From: Hyaloscypha bicolor E
Lineage: Eukaryota; Ascomycota; Leotiomycetes; Helotiales; Hyaloscyphaceae
NCBI RefSeq assembly: GCF_002865645.1
Contig: NW_020194638.1
Coordinates: 930,001-994,000, forward strand
Direction: 5' to 3'
Length of the DNA stretch: 64,000 nt
A program made the translations under genes and the position numbers. Positions within the stretch are counted from its first letter, which is position 1. Each line of letters begins with the position of its first letter. The notes beneath the pieces are model-generated. The model did not search any database. It saw nothing but the letters and a program-made list of their open reading frames with translations, and was not told the DNA's origin. Shown in pieces: positions 11,710 to 24,050 of the stretch.

Positions 11710-13707
11710 GGCCTGGAGACCTCGGAAAATGTATTATCAATCCAGGGTGCTATTCGTCCAGTTCTGCTTCCCTGAAGATGCGTATCTCCCTGGTGATATT
11801 TGTTCCTGAACCAGATGGCATGTTATGACCTTCCGTTTGAAGCAACCTTTCAATAATTCTTGCAACTTCTGCAGATTCTGCACATTGGGGAGAGTGAAAC
11901 GTCATGGTATCATTGGGATTGAGCTAGGATTTCCACCGCTTGTTGGCGATGTCTGCAGCAGTATGCACCTCTTGGACGACGCGATGACCGTGATTCAGGG
12001 GAAAATTCCTACTTCCTAGGGAGTGGTATGGACAGTTTCTGGGACTCGGTACCCGGGATGCTAAATTTGTAATCACTAACATTATATATTAATCAACTCT
12101 AGCGTAATTATATGATAATCAAGTCGTCAAATACGTACTCTAATTGCCTGTATAAACCACTTATAATTCATGAACAAATCGTCACCTGTAAGGGGAAAAC
12201 TTGGTAAAGCTTGAAGGTTTGCATATAAGGGAGAAACACGCAAACGTGCTAGTTAAATAAAAGCTTCTGATTAGCTACAGGTCACATAATATCCCCTTAT
12301 GCATAAAATATCACCATAATCAAAGTCCTAGTGGTTAGATTACAATATTACGTATTCAAGTCCAAGATTACATAATTTTCGCATCCATACTCGGGACTAG
12401 CATCTCCGGAACGAGTCGAACAGCAAGTCATTCAACACGCGGCAGAAGCGACCAAGAGATTGGCTAGCGTATGATAAGGTTTTGCGTCCAGAATCATACT
12501 GGTACGGTACGGTGCGCGTTCTTGTGGGAGTTGTGGAGAAACGCCGTCGTTGTGCAGCCAAGAGCCCTGTTCAATGATTCTGGTCCCTGCGTGGAATCCT
12601 TCTTCTGCATTCGTGCAACAGTAGAATGTTTTACTGTACTACAGTAGTATGTGGAGCACCAAACACTCCAGGGGTTCATGGGGGCGGGAGTGACGAGACT
12701 TATTCCGACACGGAGAAGTGGGGTGGCTAGCAGGAGGATTGCAGCCTCTTGGATGTGTTCCTTTCCGCCTTTCGGATGTCCGAAGCATCTTGACTTTGGG
12801 GGCGGGGAGACGCTGTCTAGTCCCAAAATGGACAGAATCTCCCAGGAGGCTTCTAGGCTTCGTAAGGGGAACTTGGCAGCTCGCTACAGCGTCTTTTGCC
12901 GAGACCTTCAAGCAGTCCTGTTGGGGCTTCCTTACAGTATCTTCCACAAACACGAGGGCCTGGAATACTGGCCCAGTCATCGAAGAGACTCGTTTTAGAA
13001 CGAATCTTACACATCTCTCTATTGACAGCGAAGTCAGATCTTCCGTGATTGACACGCCAAGTCCAATAATTTCAAGATCTGGTACATGGTGACCACTGAC
13101 CGCCTTTTGCACACTCACCCTGGACTTAGTCGTTTAAAGCATACACTTGTCGAGTCACGCTATTAAGGTTTTGATCCAACAACGATCTGTGCGCTGCCGT
13201 CGAGTATCTGCGATTGAGATACTTGATTGGGTCTGGCGTGGGGGCCGGGTGGCACTCTTGTTTGGATGTGCTGCGTCCCAAGTTTGACAGCCATGCAAAT
13301 CAATTAACTTTGCACAGATGAACTTGATGCAATGAGGGCGATCAGAATCATTGTGGTGTTCTTGTCTTGCGTGCTCATATTTAGATCCCGAGAAGGTTGG
13401 GGTGTCTGGTCAAAATTCTAGTTCCGTACTGGTATCGTTGCGAGCTGCATGTTTGAAGATCTACACCAGAACCTCAGGGCTTTCAAGGGAGTCGAACCGA
13501 AAGTAAGCCCGCCAGTTTGCCTCTCTGGTCTAATGCGCCTGTCCAGTAAAAATACTTTCCAGCAGCGTGGTTCACAGAACAAATTTTCAGGGTCTGGTGG
13601 AGGTCTGCCAAGATGCTGGGATCGAAAGTCTGTTGATCTTCTCTTCCTTTGTTTCGCGGAAAGCGCCTGACAGTGTACCCTTGTGATGAAGAGAAGATCG
13701 AGCCCCC
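11710..13707. other. Intergenic, no supported gene
   Basis: About 2 kb. The 12060-12400 part is AT-rich. A 159-codon minus frame (12639-13118) starts only at GTG and overlaps equally long plus frames, so I do not call it. No RNA gene is seen. Confidence 0.4.
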
Positions 13708-13710
13708 TGT

Positions 13711-14280
13711 GTGTCGATTAGGGGCCAAGGTATTAACGACTCGTAATTGACCACCTAAGCTCTTTAAAGATCTTAAGTTAGTTTTTTTTAAATATAGGTA
13801 TAAGCTAGTATATTATAAAGCTTTTAATATAATCACGTGCTTCCTAACTTATAACAAAATATTTCTTAAAATATAACTTTAATTTAATAGAATTTATATA
13901 CTAATTAATTAAATCCTAGCTTTTAAGCTTTATAAGGCCCTATAAATTAGAGTCTTATAGGGCTGTTATATCTACAATTAGGGACTTGTTCGCTAAATTC
14001 CCAGGCTTTCTTAAGCTTACCTTCAGGCTATAAAATAATAAGTTTTTTATTATTACTTTTATTTAAAGAACTATTACTAATTCATATTTCATAAAAAGTA
14101 CATATCTAAATACCCCTTAGCTAGAGCTATAAGATAATCGAAAAGTATTAAATTCTACTGATTTCTTATAAAATTAATTAAATTTAAAGAGAAAGCCAAA
14201 TTTGTGGCATGCCTGTCCGAGCGCCTCTATTTTGGGTTAGTGGCTAGTCTGGCCCCCAATCTACACCCCAATCGACACCT
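13711..14280. mobile_element. AT-rich element with imperfect terminal inverted repeats
   Basis: A 17-bp motif at 13711-13727 (GTGTCGATTAGGGGCCA) is repeated in inverted orientation at 14250-14266 with 2 mismatches, and a shorter second inverted copy of its outer part (GTGTCGATTGGGGT) lies at 14267-14280. Between them are about 450 bp of very A+T-rich sequence with no ORF. A 9-bp direct repeat, TGTGTGTCG, lies at 13708-13716 and 14281-14289. This is the look of a small non-autonomous DNA transposon whose body has been eroded by RIP-type C-to-T change. The superfamily cannot be fixed, because the direct repeat overlaps the left inverted repeat. Confidence 0.5.
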
Positions 14281-14289
14281 TGTGTGTCG

Positions 14290-15859
14290 TTTTACATTTT
14301 CCGAGGCGGTGATCATGTAAGAGAGTGATTTTTGGGAAAGCTTGGACTCTCGATCCTCCGCACATGTCTTGTTGTACACTTACCCTCAAGTCTCAAGAGC
14401 TCGAAACTTCCCTGGTACCTGTGGGCCTCCCAAGCTTGCCAGGCTGAGACACGGCATGCAGCAAACTCAGCGGATCGTCGGGAACATGCACCTTGACTAT
14501 GTCTTTGAGACTACTCGAAAGTGAAGAAAGATACCTCGGGAAGCACAAATTTCAGCCACAGCGAGTCAGAAGGATACCGAATCGGCCCCTCCTTCGGCGA
14601 GGTGGGAGCGAGCTGCGGGGAAGTTTGAAACCCGAAACCGACCTCACCGTCGCTCCCACTACGTCTCTTTTGCGATGAATTTGGGGTAAATCAATGCAAT
14701 AAATCCGAAATGTTATTCATGCGAAAGCGCCGGAAAGCTGCAGGTGTCCCGGAGATACCCACCGAAGATTCAAGAGTGGATTTCGATAGGGTTCAGGCGA
14801 GGCGGGGGATCAGGGGACTCGGGGAGGGCCCACACGGGACGAACGGCACTCAGTAGATCCCACCAATTGGATGATCTGATCGCCAGGTTAATTCAACGTC
14901 TGCCCAACTCCATCCTTCAATATTCCGAGGTTGGAAGCGGGCTGCAATAGTTCGGGGAGCCTCCAGGCCAAGAGCAAGCTTTCGGACCCGGGAAACTGTT
15001 ATCTCATGTCTCTTTCCTTCGGATTTGTCTCACTTCTCCCACTGACGTCTCTTTCGTACAGAGCACCGTTCTGGTGGCCGCAGGTCTCCAGGCATTTTCA
15101 GGCGTTTTCGGCGCCTCCCACTGGCTTGCTCCCGGCAGATATCGTGCCAACAGTTTCAAACTCCTGGACGAACCAGTGCCGGGCTAAGTAAGCACTGCAG
15201 GACCATCAAGGCTTGCATTGCCGTGAGGATCTTTCAGTTGCGATCTGGGCAAAATTAGATCGTTTGGTATTAACGCCACCACACAAGGAGAATGCTGAAA
15301 ACAGGCATGCTGACCGGGGCACCGCCGCAAGGGCCAAAGTCAGTTTATTTAGGGAAGGAGTGATCCCAGACGTCTGCCTATCAGGTAGGTAGGCATTGCT
15401 TGGGAATCTAATGACAGGCCTGTCAGACATGGGAGTTTGAAGACATCTTTTCGTGCAAAATTTGGCGTTATTCGCTTATGGAAAGAAACCATCCCTCTCG
15501 ATCCCCGAGACCCCTTGTAGATCCTTTGGCCCAAGTTCCCAAGCCTTCGCCGGTAAAACAGCCTCGCTGCACATGTGGGGCGTTTCCGGGGCTCCCAGAT
15601 TGAAGCAGTTGCTGTCACATTCCTCGAGCTAGGTGCTTCGAGAAATCGTCGAGGGGTTTGCGTTCGCAAAGGGGCTTTTGCATAGAGGATGCATGTTGGG
15701 AAAACCTCTTTCGGGTCTTCCATAACTCCAGGTCTTTTCGCCTGATATACGGTCGAGGCATGCCACCTGAGGTGGCTTCGAAACTTCCTTCAATTCTCAC
15801 TCAATGAAGCTTTTCTTTCATTGAAACTTTGAAGTCGAGCATCCATCACTACATTCATC
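14290..15859. other. Intergenic, no supported gene
   Basis: Normal-composition DNA. Several 60-125 codon frames occur on both strands, but none has a clear start, domain or codon character. The last 100 bases lead into the receptor gene. Confidence 0.35.
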
Positions 15860-17405
15860 ATGGCGGACGTTCACGGTTCCATCTACCGCGGACAGCAAAT
15901 CAGCTTGGCTGTGGTTTCGTCTGTGATGTCATCACTTGGAGGTACGTTTTATGAATACGTTCTCAATCAATACATTATTGTTAAGTTTTCTTTGTAGTCA
16001 TTGCACTCTGTCTGCGGATAGCAGGAAGATATCTCGTCGTCCGAAAACTCGGGGCTGATGACTGGCTTATGGCTGCTGGAGTGGTATGATTGACCACCTC
16101 AAACCTGCCCGGGAAAAAATGAAGAAACTCATAAGTGTTAGGTCATCACTCTTTCTTATCTGTTCGAAATTCTCTATGGCATTAAATTTGGAGCTGGTCT
16201 CCATGGCGCTGAACTCAGACCTTCTGATATGGTCGATATCTTGAAGGTATGTCTTCACTGGAAAAATTCTGGACTTGGATATTAAGCTAATGAACACAGA
16301 CTATTTATGCCATTGAGCTCACGTACAATACCGCGATATCTCTTATTAAGTGTTCTATCGTGGCATTTTACCTCCGGCTGGGTAAAGTTTTCCCCTCCAT
16401 TTTCACTAATCTTGGTGGCCACTAATTCTGGGCTTTAACAGCATCAATCGACATTAATCTTCGGAGAGCCTGCTACGGAACTTTCGTCTTCGTAGCTTTG
16501 CTATGGGTTATCGCCCAGGCGGTTGCAGCTTTGCAATGTCTCCCAATCAATGCCAACTGGGACATTTTCACCGTGACCCACAAGAAGTGCGTCAACACAC
16601 TGGTGTTCTTTTACAGTACGTAGTCTTTAGCTGGGCAATACAATTAGATTACCTTCAAGTTACTGACTTTTCTGCCAGTAAATGCTGGCTTGAACATCTT
16701 GCTCGACATCTGGATTTTGGTGATGCCAATCAGGACCCTTATTCAGATCAAAAGACCAACCAGGGACAAGGTTATCCTCATAGCTATCTTTGGCGTGGGA
16801 GCCCTCTCCTGCCTTGCAGCGTTCGTCTGCGAACACTTCAAAACACCAGTCATCCTGCTGACATATTCATAGCATCATTCGACTGTACACTATCCGACTC
16901 TACACCCAATCAAAAGATCCATTTTACGATGGAGCACCCATTAATATATGGTCGATGGTTGAAATCAACATTGCCATTATCTGCGCCTCAGTTCCAGGTA
17001 AGATCTTGATCAAGTATTAACAAAGCGTACATTATTCTGACAACGATACCAGCCATGAAGCCCCTATTCCACAAGACGATCCGCGAACGTATGACGACAG
17101 GCCGTTCAAATGGTCGTTCACACAACGGTGGATCACACAACGGTGGATCACACAACGGTGGATCACAGTTCGGGCACGCTATGATCCCTCTCAGTGGCGA
17201 CGATATCTCGAAGCCTGGAACTGTCCGTCAAAAGAAAGGTACATACAGTGTCGGGGCCACTGGGGGCGAATTCAGTTCTAGTGAGGAGAATATGGTCACG
17301 AAGGGCAGCATGAACGGCGGAATCGAATACCAGAGAGACTTCACCGTGGAGGAGTCATACATTCAAAGCTCGAAGGTTCTTCGAGAGGCATCGCACGCTG
17401 TCTAG
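15860..17405 (+). CDS. PTH11-type seven-TM receptor-like protein (rhodopsin fold)
   Basis: Eight exons give 382 residues: 15860-15941, 15998-16083, 16142-16246, 16300-16381, 16442-16615, 16679-16820, 16873-16997 and 17053-17405. The chain shows the fungal rhodopsin-like integral membrane family: a short N-terminus without CFEM domain, LRIAGRYLVVRKLGADDW after TM1, the KCVNTLVFFYS / NAGLNILLDIWILVMPIR stretch, KRPTRDKVILIAIFGVGALS, and IRLYTQSKDPFYDGAPINIW before the last helix. Such proteins sit in the plasma membrane, and some (PTH11 itself) sense surfaces or ligands through G proteins. The ligand here is unknown. The C-terminal tail carries three tandem SHNGG units from a 15-bp repeat and many Ser/Thr residues. 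Intron 6 has an unusual GTTCGT donor, but it restores the conserved IIRLYTIRLYTQ text. Confidence 0.88.
17121..17165 (+). repeat. 15-bp tandem repeat inside the receptor tail
   Basis: Three identical 15-bp units (CACAACGGTGGATCA) encode three Ser-His-Asn-Gly-Gly repeats in the cytoplasmic tail of the receptor-like protein. Copy number of such repeats commonly varies between strains. Confidence 0.85.
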
Positions 17406-19031
17406 GTGAAACCGTTGTTTCATGGACATGTACAACAGCAGTAGTGAGATTTACTGTATTCTGTATATTAGGGTCGAATGGCGTCGGTTGGGCGGATCCT
17501 TCTAGAGAGCACTTCTCGTTGCTTTTGCTGGAAAACGTGCTTCTATTGGCCAGAACATGGGCAAGTTGCATGTGAACTTTATTTTCAAGCGGTCGGCTTT
17601 CCTTTTGCTTTGCTTAAAATGTGTTTCTATGACCCAGTACTTGGTCAGGTTGCTTGCGAAGCCTTGTCGGAATTGGTGATCATAGGTCGAACAGTCCCCA
17701 TACATGTACGAAGACGGCAGGGGCGGGGCGGCTCGGCTATTCGCGAGCGCAAAAGGAACACCAAAATCTCATAGTTTTGAAAATTGCGCATCACAACGCC
17801 ACTATCTCCAAATACTTTATATTAAGTATGATGAGATGCAGAAGAAGCACAAGTATCTTTTACTATGTTGTGGTGATTATTAAATTCTAGGGAGATTTAT
17901 AGCGACTTTTTGAATACGAGGGAAAGATTCTAAAAGTTCTCACTTAGCGAAATGCCGGTTTTCGAAGCTGTCCCACCTCGAACATGTAGTCAGAATCCAG
18001 ACGCCCGAACGGGAAGAGTCAGGACTTGCATGAAGTACATTGCCGTGTGCAAGTGCCTCCTTCGGGAGTCCAAGCCATAGTTTCGGGGCGCTTCCAACAA
18101 TCCAGTTCAGCTCTTTCAATGATTCAATCCTGTGATCAATCCGGGTAGAACTGCCGGCAAATGTAATGAGACGGAAGAGAAACCTTTCTACAGGGAAGCT
18201 GACAGCCAGTACCAAATTTCCGGGAGGTAATGATACAGTACCTTTGTACCATGTTTGTGGGGTTTTCCGCCTTGTGCATTTGTGGGGGCTGCTGAGAAGG
18301 TTCTCTCTAATCAAGTATGGCGGCCTAAACCAGGCCGTTGAATTGCTTTTTAATGAGCACCGTTTTGTGATTCTCAGTTCACACACGAGGCATGGGCCGT
18401 ATGGCTGAGGCAGCCATTCTAGAAGCTTTCTGGGAAGTGAAAGGGTTGAGACTTGACACGTCCAGGGTGTCAGTGGAAAAAACCCGGGGTGACGTGCCCC
18501 ATGCCCCTCTTTTTGCACGTCCGAAGAGGAGGCACGGTTGAGGCACAGCCGAAGCGAGCGTCGGGGAGGAACGAAATCGCTCTATTTGCCTCCCCTGTGA
18601 CTTCGGCACGTTGTTGACAATTTCACACCTTGTCAACGACAGCGGGAAGAATCTTTCCGATCCTCTCAAGAGAGTCCAAGGAACCGCTTTTGGGTCCGAG
18701 TCTAACGGGTCAATATTGTTTGTGGCTAAAGATGCCTGCACCTTTCGTTACACTTGTCTTTACAGCTTACAATATTGTTGCCCCGTGCCAATTCTGCCGC
18801 GGGAAGCAGCAGGGAACATGGGGTTTAGCTTGCCTTCCCACGCGCTGCCGACATTCAAAAACATATAAACTCGCTGCATGCACTGCAGTTGCAGGCACAG
18901 CCATGTGGCTACTCTCGCCTTTATCTCTCACCCACCCGCGCCCCGATTTGAAGCCTCAATTCTTTCTCGTTTATAACCAACCTTGAGTCGACCTCGGGAA
19001 GCACAACGTCGAGTAGTCGAACTCACCCATC
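17406..19031. other. Intergenic with a small direct duplication
   Basis: Between the receptor and the TRI12-type transporter. A block at about 17520-17575 (ACGTGCTTCTATTGGCCAG) is repeated imperfectly at about 17605-17660 (ATGTGTTTCTATGACCCAG...), each followed by a GGGCAAGTTGCATGTG / GGTCAGGTTGCTTGCG core. Longer frames such as 17940-18518 (minus) start at GTG and are not supported. The last 150 bases are the transporter promoter. Confidence 0.4.
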
Positions 19032-21133
19032 ATGGGAGAAACTACGGAGGAAATCCAGCTTTCTGAGAAGAACCTCAATAATGTTGAGGTTTCTGTGCCT
19101 TCGACCCCGAACGAATCTGAATCAGAAGCTGTTCAGGCGACTCACCAGCACGATGTACACATCAATTTGAGCTGGAGGTCATGGGTTGTGGTGTTGATAT
19201 CATGCTTTGCGTAAGTCTCAAGTTCTCGAACTCTTGAACTCATTGGAGAATATCGTTTCGATCCAAAGCGGACGTTGGCTAATGATTTGATTCAAAAGTG
19301 TCCTGGCCCAGGTTTTTGTCGTCGTCGGATCATCAAATGTTATTGCCTTTATCATCCGTGACCTTGGTGATCCGGCTATTGTGGGATGGATCATTCAGGT
19401 AACTTCAATCCTAACGCTCATAAATGATCTGCTGTTGATTTTGGCAGGGCCCTCTTCTCATTCAAGCAACGCTTTCACCCATCGTGGGCCGCTTGTCAGA
19501 TGTCGTGGACCGAAGATACTTGGTCTCCATTCCACCATTGATTGCTTTCGTCGGAGCTGTCATTTCTGCCAAAGCCCAAGATATGGCAACTTTGATCGGT
19601 GGTGGTATCCTCATCGGTGTCACTTTAACCAGTATTTCCATCACCCAAGCTATTCCGGCTGAGGTTCTTCCCCTCAAGTACCGATCCCTGTCTCAGGGAC
19701 TTTGCTTCATCGCGGGATCTCTCGGTGGACTGTATGTCTCGAACAATACTCTTCGTGTTGTATGTATACTAATTTAAATGCAGTCTCGGTGTCCTCGGAG
19801 GTGGTGGACTTACAAACACCAATGCCAATGGCTGGAGAGGAATCTACTGGCTGCAAGCCGGACTTCATTTGGCAACGTCCCTCGGTTTCCTTGCCTTTTA
19901 TTGGCCTGCTCGTCCAGCTGATAGACCTCGGAAGTCCATTATGGAGGTTCTCTGGGCTATGGACCCCATTGGCTCATTCCTCTTCATGTCCGGCACAGCC
20001 CTCATGCTCCTCGCTCTTGACTGGGCTGGTGGAACTTACCAATGGCATCAAGTTCAAGTCGCTGCACCACTCGGAATCGGCATGGGATTGACTGTCTTGT
20101 TTGGCGTGTACGAGTGGCTTGGACGAAAGGATGGTCTTGTGGCACACGTGTTCTTCAAGGGGAACAACAATTTCGCTCTCTCGACCTTTGCCTTCGCAGT
20201 AGAGGGGTAAGGGCTTTCCATTTCCACTTCTGTTAACTCCACACTGACTTTCTTCAGATGGATCTTCTTCAGCGCTGTCAACAGTGTCACCACTCAAATC
20301 ATCCTCAATCTGGGCTTCGAGAATTCAGCGTGGAGAATCTCTATCCGCCAACTCAGCTTCAACCTTTGCAATCTGTTTGCATCAGTTCCCATCATCTGGT
20401 GGGCTACAAAGAGGAAAGACGTGAAGACCCCGCTCTACGTGACTTTTGTCCTATTCCTTATCACGTATGGTACCACTAGTGACCGGAACTGATGTGAGCA
20501 TTGCTGACATGGTATAGCTGCATCTGTTACTCTTTCATTAACCCAAGCATGAGTAAGGCTCAATATGGCTTCAACGTGATGGGTAAGTTATCAGACTCAT
20601 GATTACCCTGAGGCGGAGCACTAACTTCCCAATCAGCTGGTATCGGACAAGCAGGACCTCTGACCCTCCTCATCGCTCTCGTCCAATATACTGCACCCCA
20701 CGCCTACCTCGCCAACGCAACTGGTCTTGCATTCTCCGCCCGTGCCATCGGTGGTGCTTTCGGATCCGCAGTCGTCAACGTCATCATCAACAGCAAGTTA
20801 GGCAAGACTCTTGTTCCCCAAGTATCTTCGGCTGCCATCAAGGCCGGTCTGCCAGCATCCTCCATTCCAGCTCTCATGGAAGGCATGGCAACGGGTAACC
20901 CCGTTGCCCTCGCAGCCGTCCCAGGTATCAGCCCCAGCATCCTCGGCGCAGCCTTTGACGCCAGCCACCACGCCTATGCGGGGGCCTACAGACTCGCGTG
21001 GGCATCCATCATTCCCTTCGTCGTCCTCGCTCTCGTGGCTATCATCTTCGTAAAGGGAGTTCAGGATCTCATGACCGAGGAGGTCGAGGCCACAGTCGAA
21101 CATGTCAGCTTGGTTGAGGAGAAGACGGTTTGA
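19032..21133 (+). CDS. MFS transporter, TRI12/siderophore-efflux type
   Basis: Seven exons encode 584 residues: 19032-19210, 19299-19398, 19448-19731, 19784-20206, 20258-20464, 20518-20582 and 20637-21133. All have GT..AG ends and consistent phase. After a 45-residue polar N-terminus come 14 predicted membrane segments. Family marks are GPLLIQATLSPIVGRLSD with VVDRRYLVSIPP (motif A region), QAIPAEVLPLKYRSLSQGL, GGLTNTNANGWRGIYWLQ, and the long extracellular loop before the last helix near SHHAYAGAYRLAW. These place it in the fungal trichothecene-efflux-pump family (TRI12), whose members export toxins or move iron siderophores. The actual substrate cannot be read from the sequence. No trichothecene or NRPS gene is nearby, so TRI12 here names the family only. 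Confidence 0.88.
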
Positions 21134-21534
21134 ACCATCGGAGCCATGCTGGCAATGCTTCGGGATAAAGTCAAAGTCCGCCCTGTACTTTTCGGGATGT
21201 TTGGGGTCACGAACTGAACGTGCTGGATGTCTGCTGAACTGGATGCCTTTCTTGGAAATTTGGAACGCTAGACACCTAGCACGCGTTAAGAACCATGGCT
21301 CGTATTTTTTGAGAGATGTAGAAGTTTTGGCAGTCGGCTGTAGCTTCTTGACTTTCCGGTCCCATGTGTGATCCTGCTTCCGATATTGTCTCGATATCAG
21401 CGCTTCATGTCTTCGGAGGGGCTTCAAGTGAGGCCTTCAATTATTCAATCAAAGGCTTTCTGACCCAGCAGTAGCAGCATATGACTTTTTCTCTCTCCTT
21501 TCTCTCTTGAAGTTCGTTGAATTCAGTATGTCCA
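21134..21534. other. Transporter 3' flank
   Basis: No gene seen. Ordinary composition up to the AT-rich island that starts near 21535. Confidence 0.35.
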
Positions 21535-21925
21535 AAAATAATTAATAATTAATTCTTCTTGATTATCACGTGAAGACTTCTTATATCCTTATAAAATTCT
21601 TTTTAAGAGCATTACCTTACTCTCTTTACTTATAAATACTTTGATTATATTAGATTTCGCTCCTTCTCTTTACTTATTTTCTTTAAACCCTCTTCTTGAA
21701 ATATATTAATTACTCACGTGGTATTTTTTCTCAAGCGCTTCTTTAAGTTTTTTCCTTTAATAACTTGAAATAAAACTATATAAAACTTTAATGGAAGCTT
21801 ATTTTAGGCCCTACATTACTTCTTAGATACTAAACTTAGTATTTAGTCTCACTTGGCTAATAAATGAATTATAATTTGTTAGGCTTCAGACTTAATTATA
21901 ATTATTTGAATTATTTGATGCACTG
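21535..21925. repeat. AT-rich island, probably RIP-degraded repeat
   Basis: About 390 bp of strongly A+T-rich sequence rich in TA and TTAA words with no ORF, bounded on both sides by normal composition. This is the pattern of a transposon fragment mutated by RIP. I could not find inverted termini. Confidence 0.45.
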
Positions 21926-23436
21926 GCTGAATTTAGTGGGCATCTGGCTCCCGTGCAGTGCACAAACCTGGTAGCTTGCGCTAACCTACACTGAAAATCT
22001 GGCGAAATCATGTTTTCCAATTTCCTACTCCCTTTTGCAACCTCACTTCGAAATATTCTGCTTCCTACCTTGAAGATAATCCACAGACCCTCTGTAAAGC
22101 AACAAAGAGACGTCAGCATGGAATAAATTGAGGACGAGTCCTCTTCAGACGCACCGAGAAGATCTTGCGTCTAGCGGATCTGATGCGGGAGGATGCAGTT
22201 CCCTTTAGAGTTTAGATAAGATACCCCTTTAGTAAGAAAGGAGATTCCCCTGTCTCAGCAGGTCTGCATTCGGCTTCTTTTGCTGACTTCTAGTTCAGGC
22301 CCATGTCTTTACCGTAGTGATGTTCTATCTCAAGGCTCAGATTCGCCTCCAGACCTCGGTTCTGAGGCTGATTCAAGATCGAGCGATAACTCGGAGCATG
22401 ATGTCCCAACAACCTTTCGGTTTACGGATTGCCCAGAAGACCGATGGTGTACCTTCTAAAGAGCATGCTAGTTGCCCCTGGGGGGTGCATAAATCCATGG
22501 CTAAAACCTATCATTGCCATGAATACCGGCGCTCACGTCCTTGTCCATGGCGGGAGTCGTTGCTCCCTAGAATTCTTGCCACTGGTCGAAAGATCCACGG
22601 GATAGGCCTTCCTATACTTTGTGGATACAACACCTTCCGTTTGGTCAACAACTTTGCACCAGTGGGTGGTTGGGCCAATTTTCGGATTTTTTTTGGAACC
22701 ATCTAGCCACTTGGTAGTCTTCGATGGCGAAACGGCGTTGTGTCGATCGGACACCAACCTCTTCTTTAGCTGGCAGCATCAAGTTCTTGTTCCAGCCATG
22801 AGAGGCTATTGCTTGGTCCCCAGATGTCGACTAATCAAGCATTTAATAATTCAGAGCTCCGATATCGACCACGATGACCTTGCATCCGAAGGAATCGGAA
22901 GGATCTTGTGTCCCGCCGATATAACAGAATCCGAATACCGGAACAAATCCAGGAAGACTTCCGAGCAATGGGCAGGGCTTGGAATCCTTCGATTTTTTGA
23001 GACACAATGCCTTAAACCTTCGACGAGGTGGGCCTTTTTTTTCTCCAGACCAAATGGGAGGGGGGGGTTTTTTTTGAGAACTTTCAGGGATTGGAGCACA
23101 AGTTACTATTTTGCTGTAACAATGACCTCAATCTACGTTGGAGAGCTGCGGTCGGCTCCACCCATGGCACCCCTAGAACGACCTCTTTTCGAATGCCATT
23201 CTGTAACTTCTATATCCGTGGATGGCGCCTCTCAAGCGGGTGGACGAGATCAATTCCTTGCCCAGGAAGTCACCAGGAGAGGCTGGCTCTCGACAACGAA
23301 ATTCAACCCGAAGAAAGTGACCTTCTCTGGGCCGTTCAAGGAGAGAACTTGATAGCCATCAACACACCTCTACCGAAAATCGCCGATACAGAGTACTTGG
23401 CACTAATATCGGGCGATTTAGAACTTGTATGGTCTA
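21926..23436. other. Intergenic, possible decayed gene
   Basis: Open frames such as 22621-23352 and 23028-23504 (plus) lack ATG starts. One stretch (KHLIIQSSDIDHDDLA) has the ring of a leucine-rich fungal F-box protein, but I cannot join it into a gene. Homopolymer runs (nine T, eight G, eight T) sit at about 23034-23078. I treat the stretch as non-coding or relic. Confidence 0.3.
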
Positions 23437-24050
23437 CGTTCTTTCAGGCTCGGCAAAAATACCTAAATTTCAGGTATCGATATGTATCGATGCCAGAATC
23501 GTAAGGTATCGATAGTATCGATAGTAGTATCGATTCCCCGAGCCTAATTTTCCCCTTTAATTATAATTAACTTTAGAACTACTTGTTTTATAAGAAAACT
23601 TCTGGTAGCGCAAATATTCTACTTAATTCAGGCTTTCTATTTAGCTACTTATCTTATACTTTAGACTAAAACTCATCTCAATGCGGCTATTTCAAGTAAA
23701 AATGAGCTTTTGAGATTTTCGTGAGGCTCGCCTATATATTTAGCGTCTTGATAAGAAATGCGAATACAAGGCATAATTCTCCGAATACGAGGGTTATTTC
23801 AATTTTAAGATATTATTAACTTTTATTAATAATTATAAATAACTTTTTTAATAGAAAGACTAGAAATTAAAGGAATTATATATAAATATATTTTTATATA
23901 AATTAAATAATAAAATAATGAGATAATTTTTAGGGGTAAGAATCGATTTTGGTATCGATACCTATCGATTCTTACGATACCTGAAAAATACCTAATACTA
24001 TCGATACTGGTATCGATGCCTCAGGTATTTTTGCCGAGCCTGCGTTCTTT
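23437..24050. mobile_element. Non-autonomous hAT element (MITE) with 8-bp target duplication
   Basis: The element spans 23445-24042 (598 bp). Its ends are perfect 20-bp inverted repeats: CAGGCTCGGCAAAAATACCT at 23445-23464 and the reverse complement at 24023-24042. It is flanked by an exact 8-bp direct repeat, CGTTCTTT, at 23437-23444 and 24043-24050. An 8-bp target duplication with termini beginning CAG is the signature of the hAT superfamily. Next to the termini lie nine copies of TATCGAT (five left, four right), likely transposase-binding subterminal repeats. The middle is AT-rich with no ORF, so it depends on a transposase made elsewhere. The exact termini and duplication suggest a fairly recent insertion. 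Confidence 0.9.

Noticed and set aside
12639..13118. 159-codon minus-strand open frame
   Set aside because: It begins at GTG with no supported ATG, has no domain, and overlaps equally long frames on the plus strand.
17940..18518. 192-codon minus-strand open frame
   Set aside because: GTG start, low coding character, and it overlaps other frames in the transporter upstream region.
14533..19006. Identical 16-mer ACCTCGGGAAGCACAA at 14533-14548 and 18991-19006, the latter just upstream of the TRI12-type gene
   Set aside because: A chance 16-base match is not unlikely in 64 kb, and only two sites exist, one of them not near a gene.
4742..21133. Possible secondary-metabolite cluster (two exporters, acyl-CoA dehydrogenase, receptor)
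   Set aside because: No PKS, NRPS, terpene synthase, P450 or pathway regulator is present, and the genes are separated by relics and repeats.
22621..23504. Long plus-strand frames upstream of the MITE
   Set aside because: No ATG, internal homopolymer runs and no exon chain that I could join; at best a decayed F-box-like gene.
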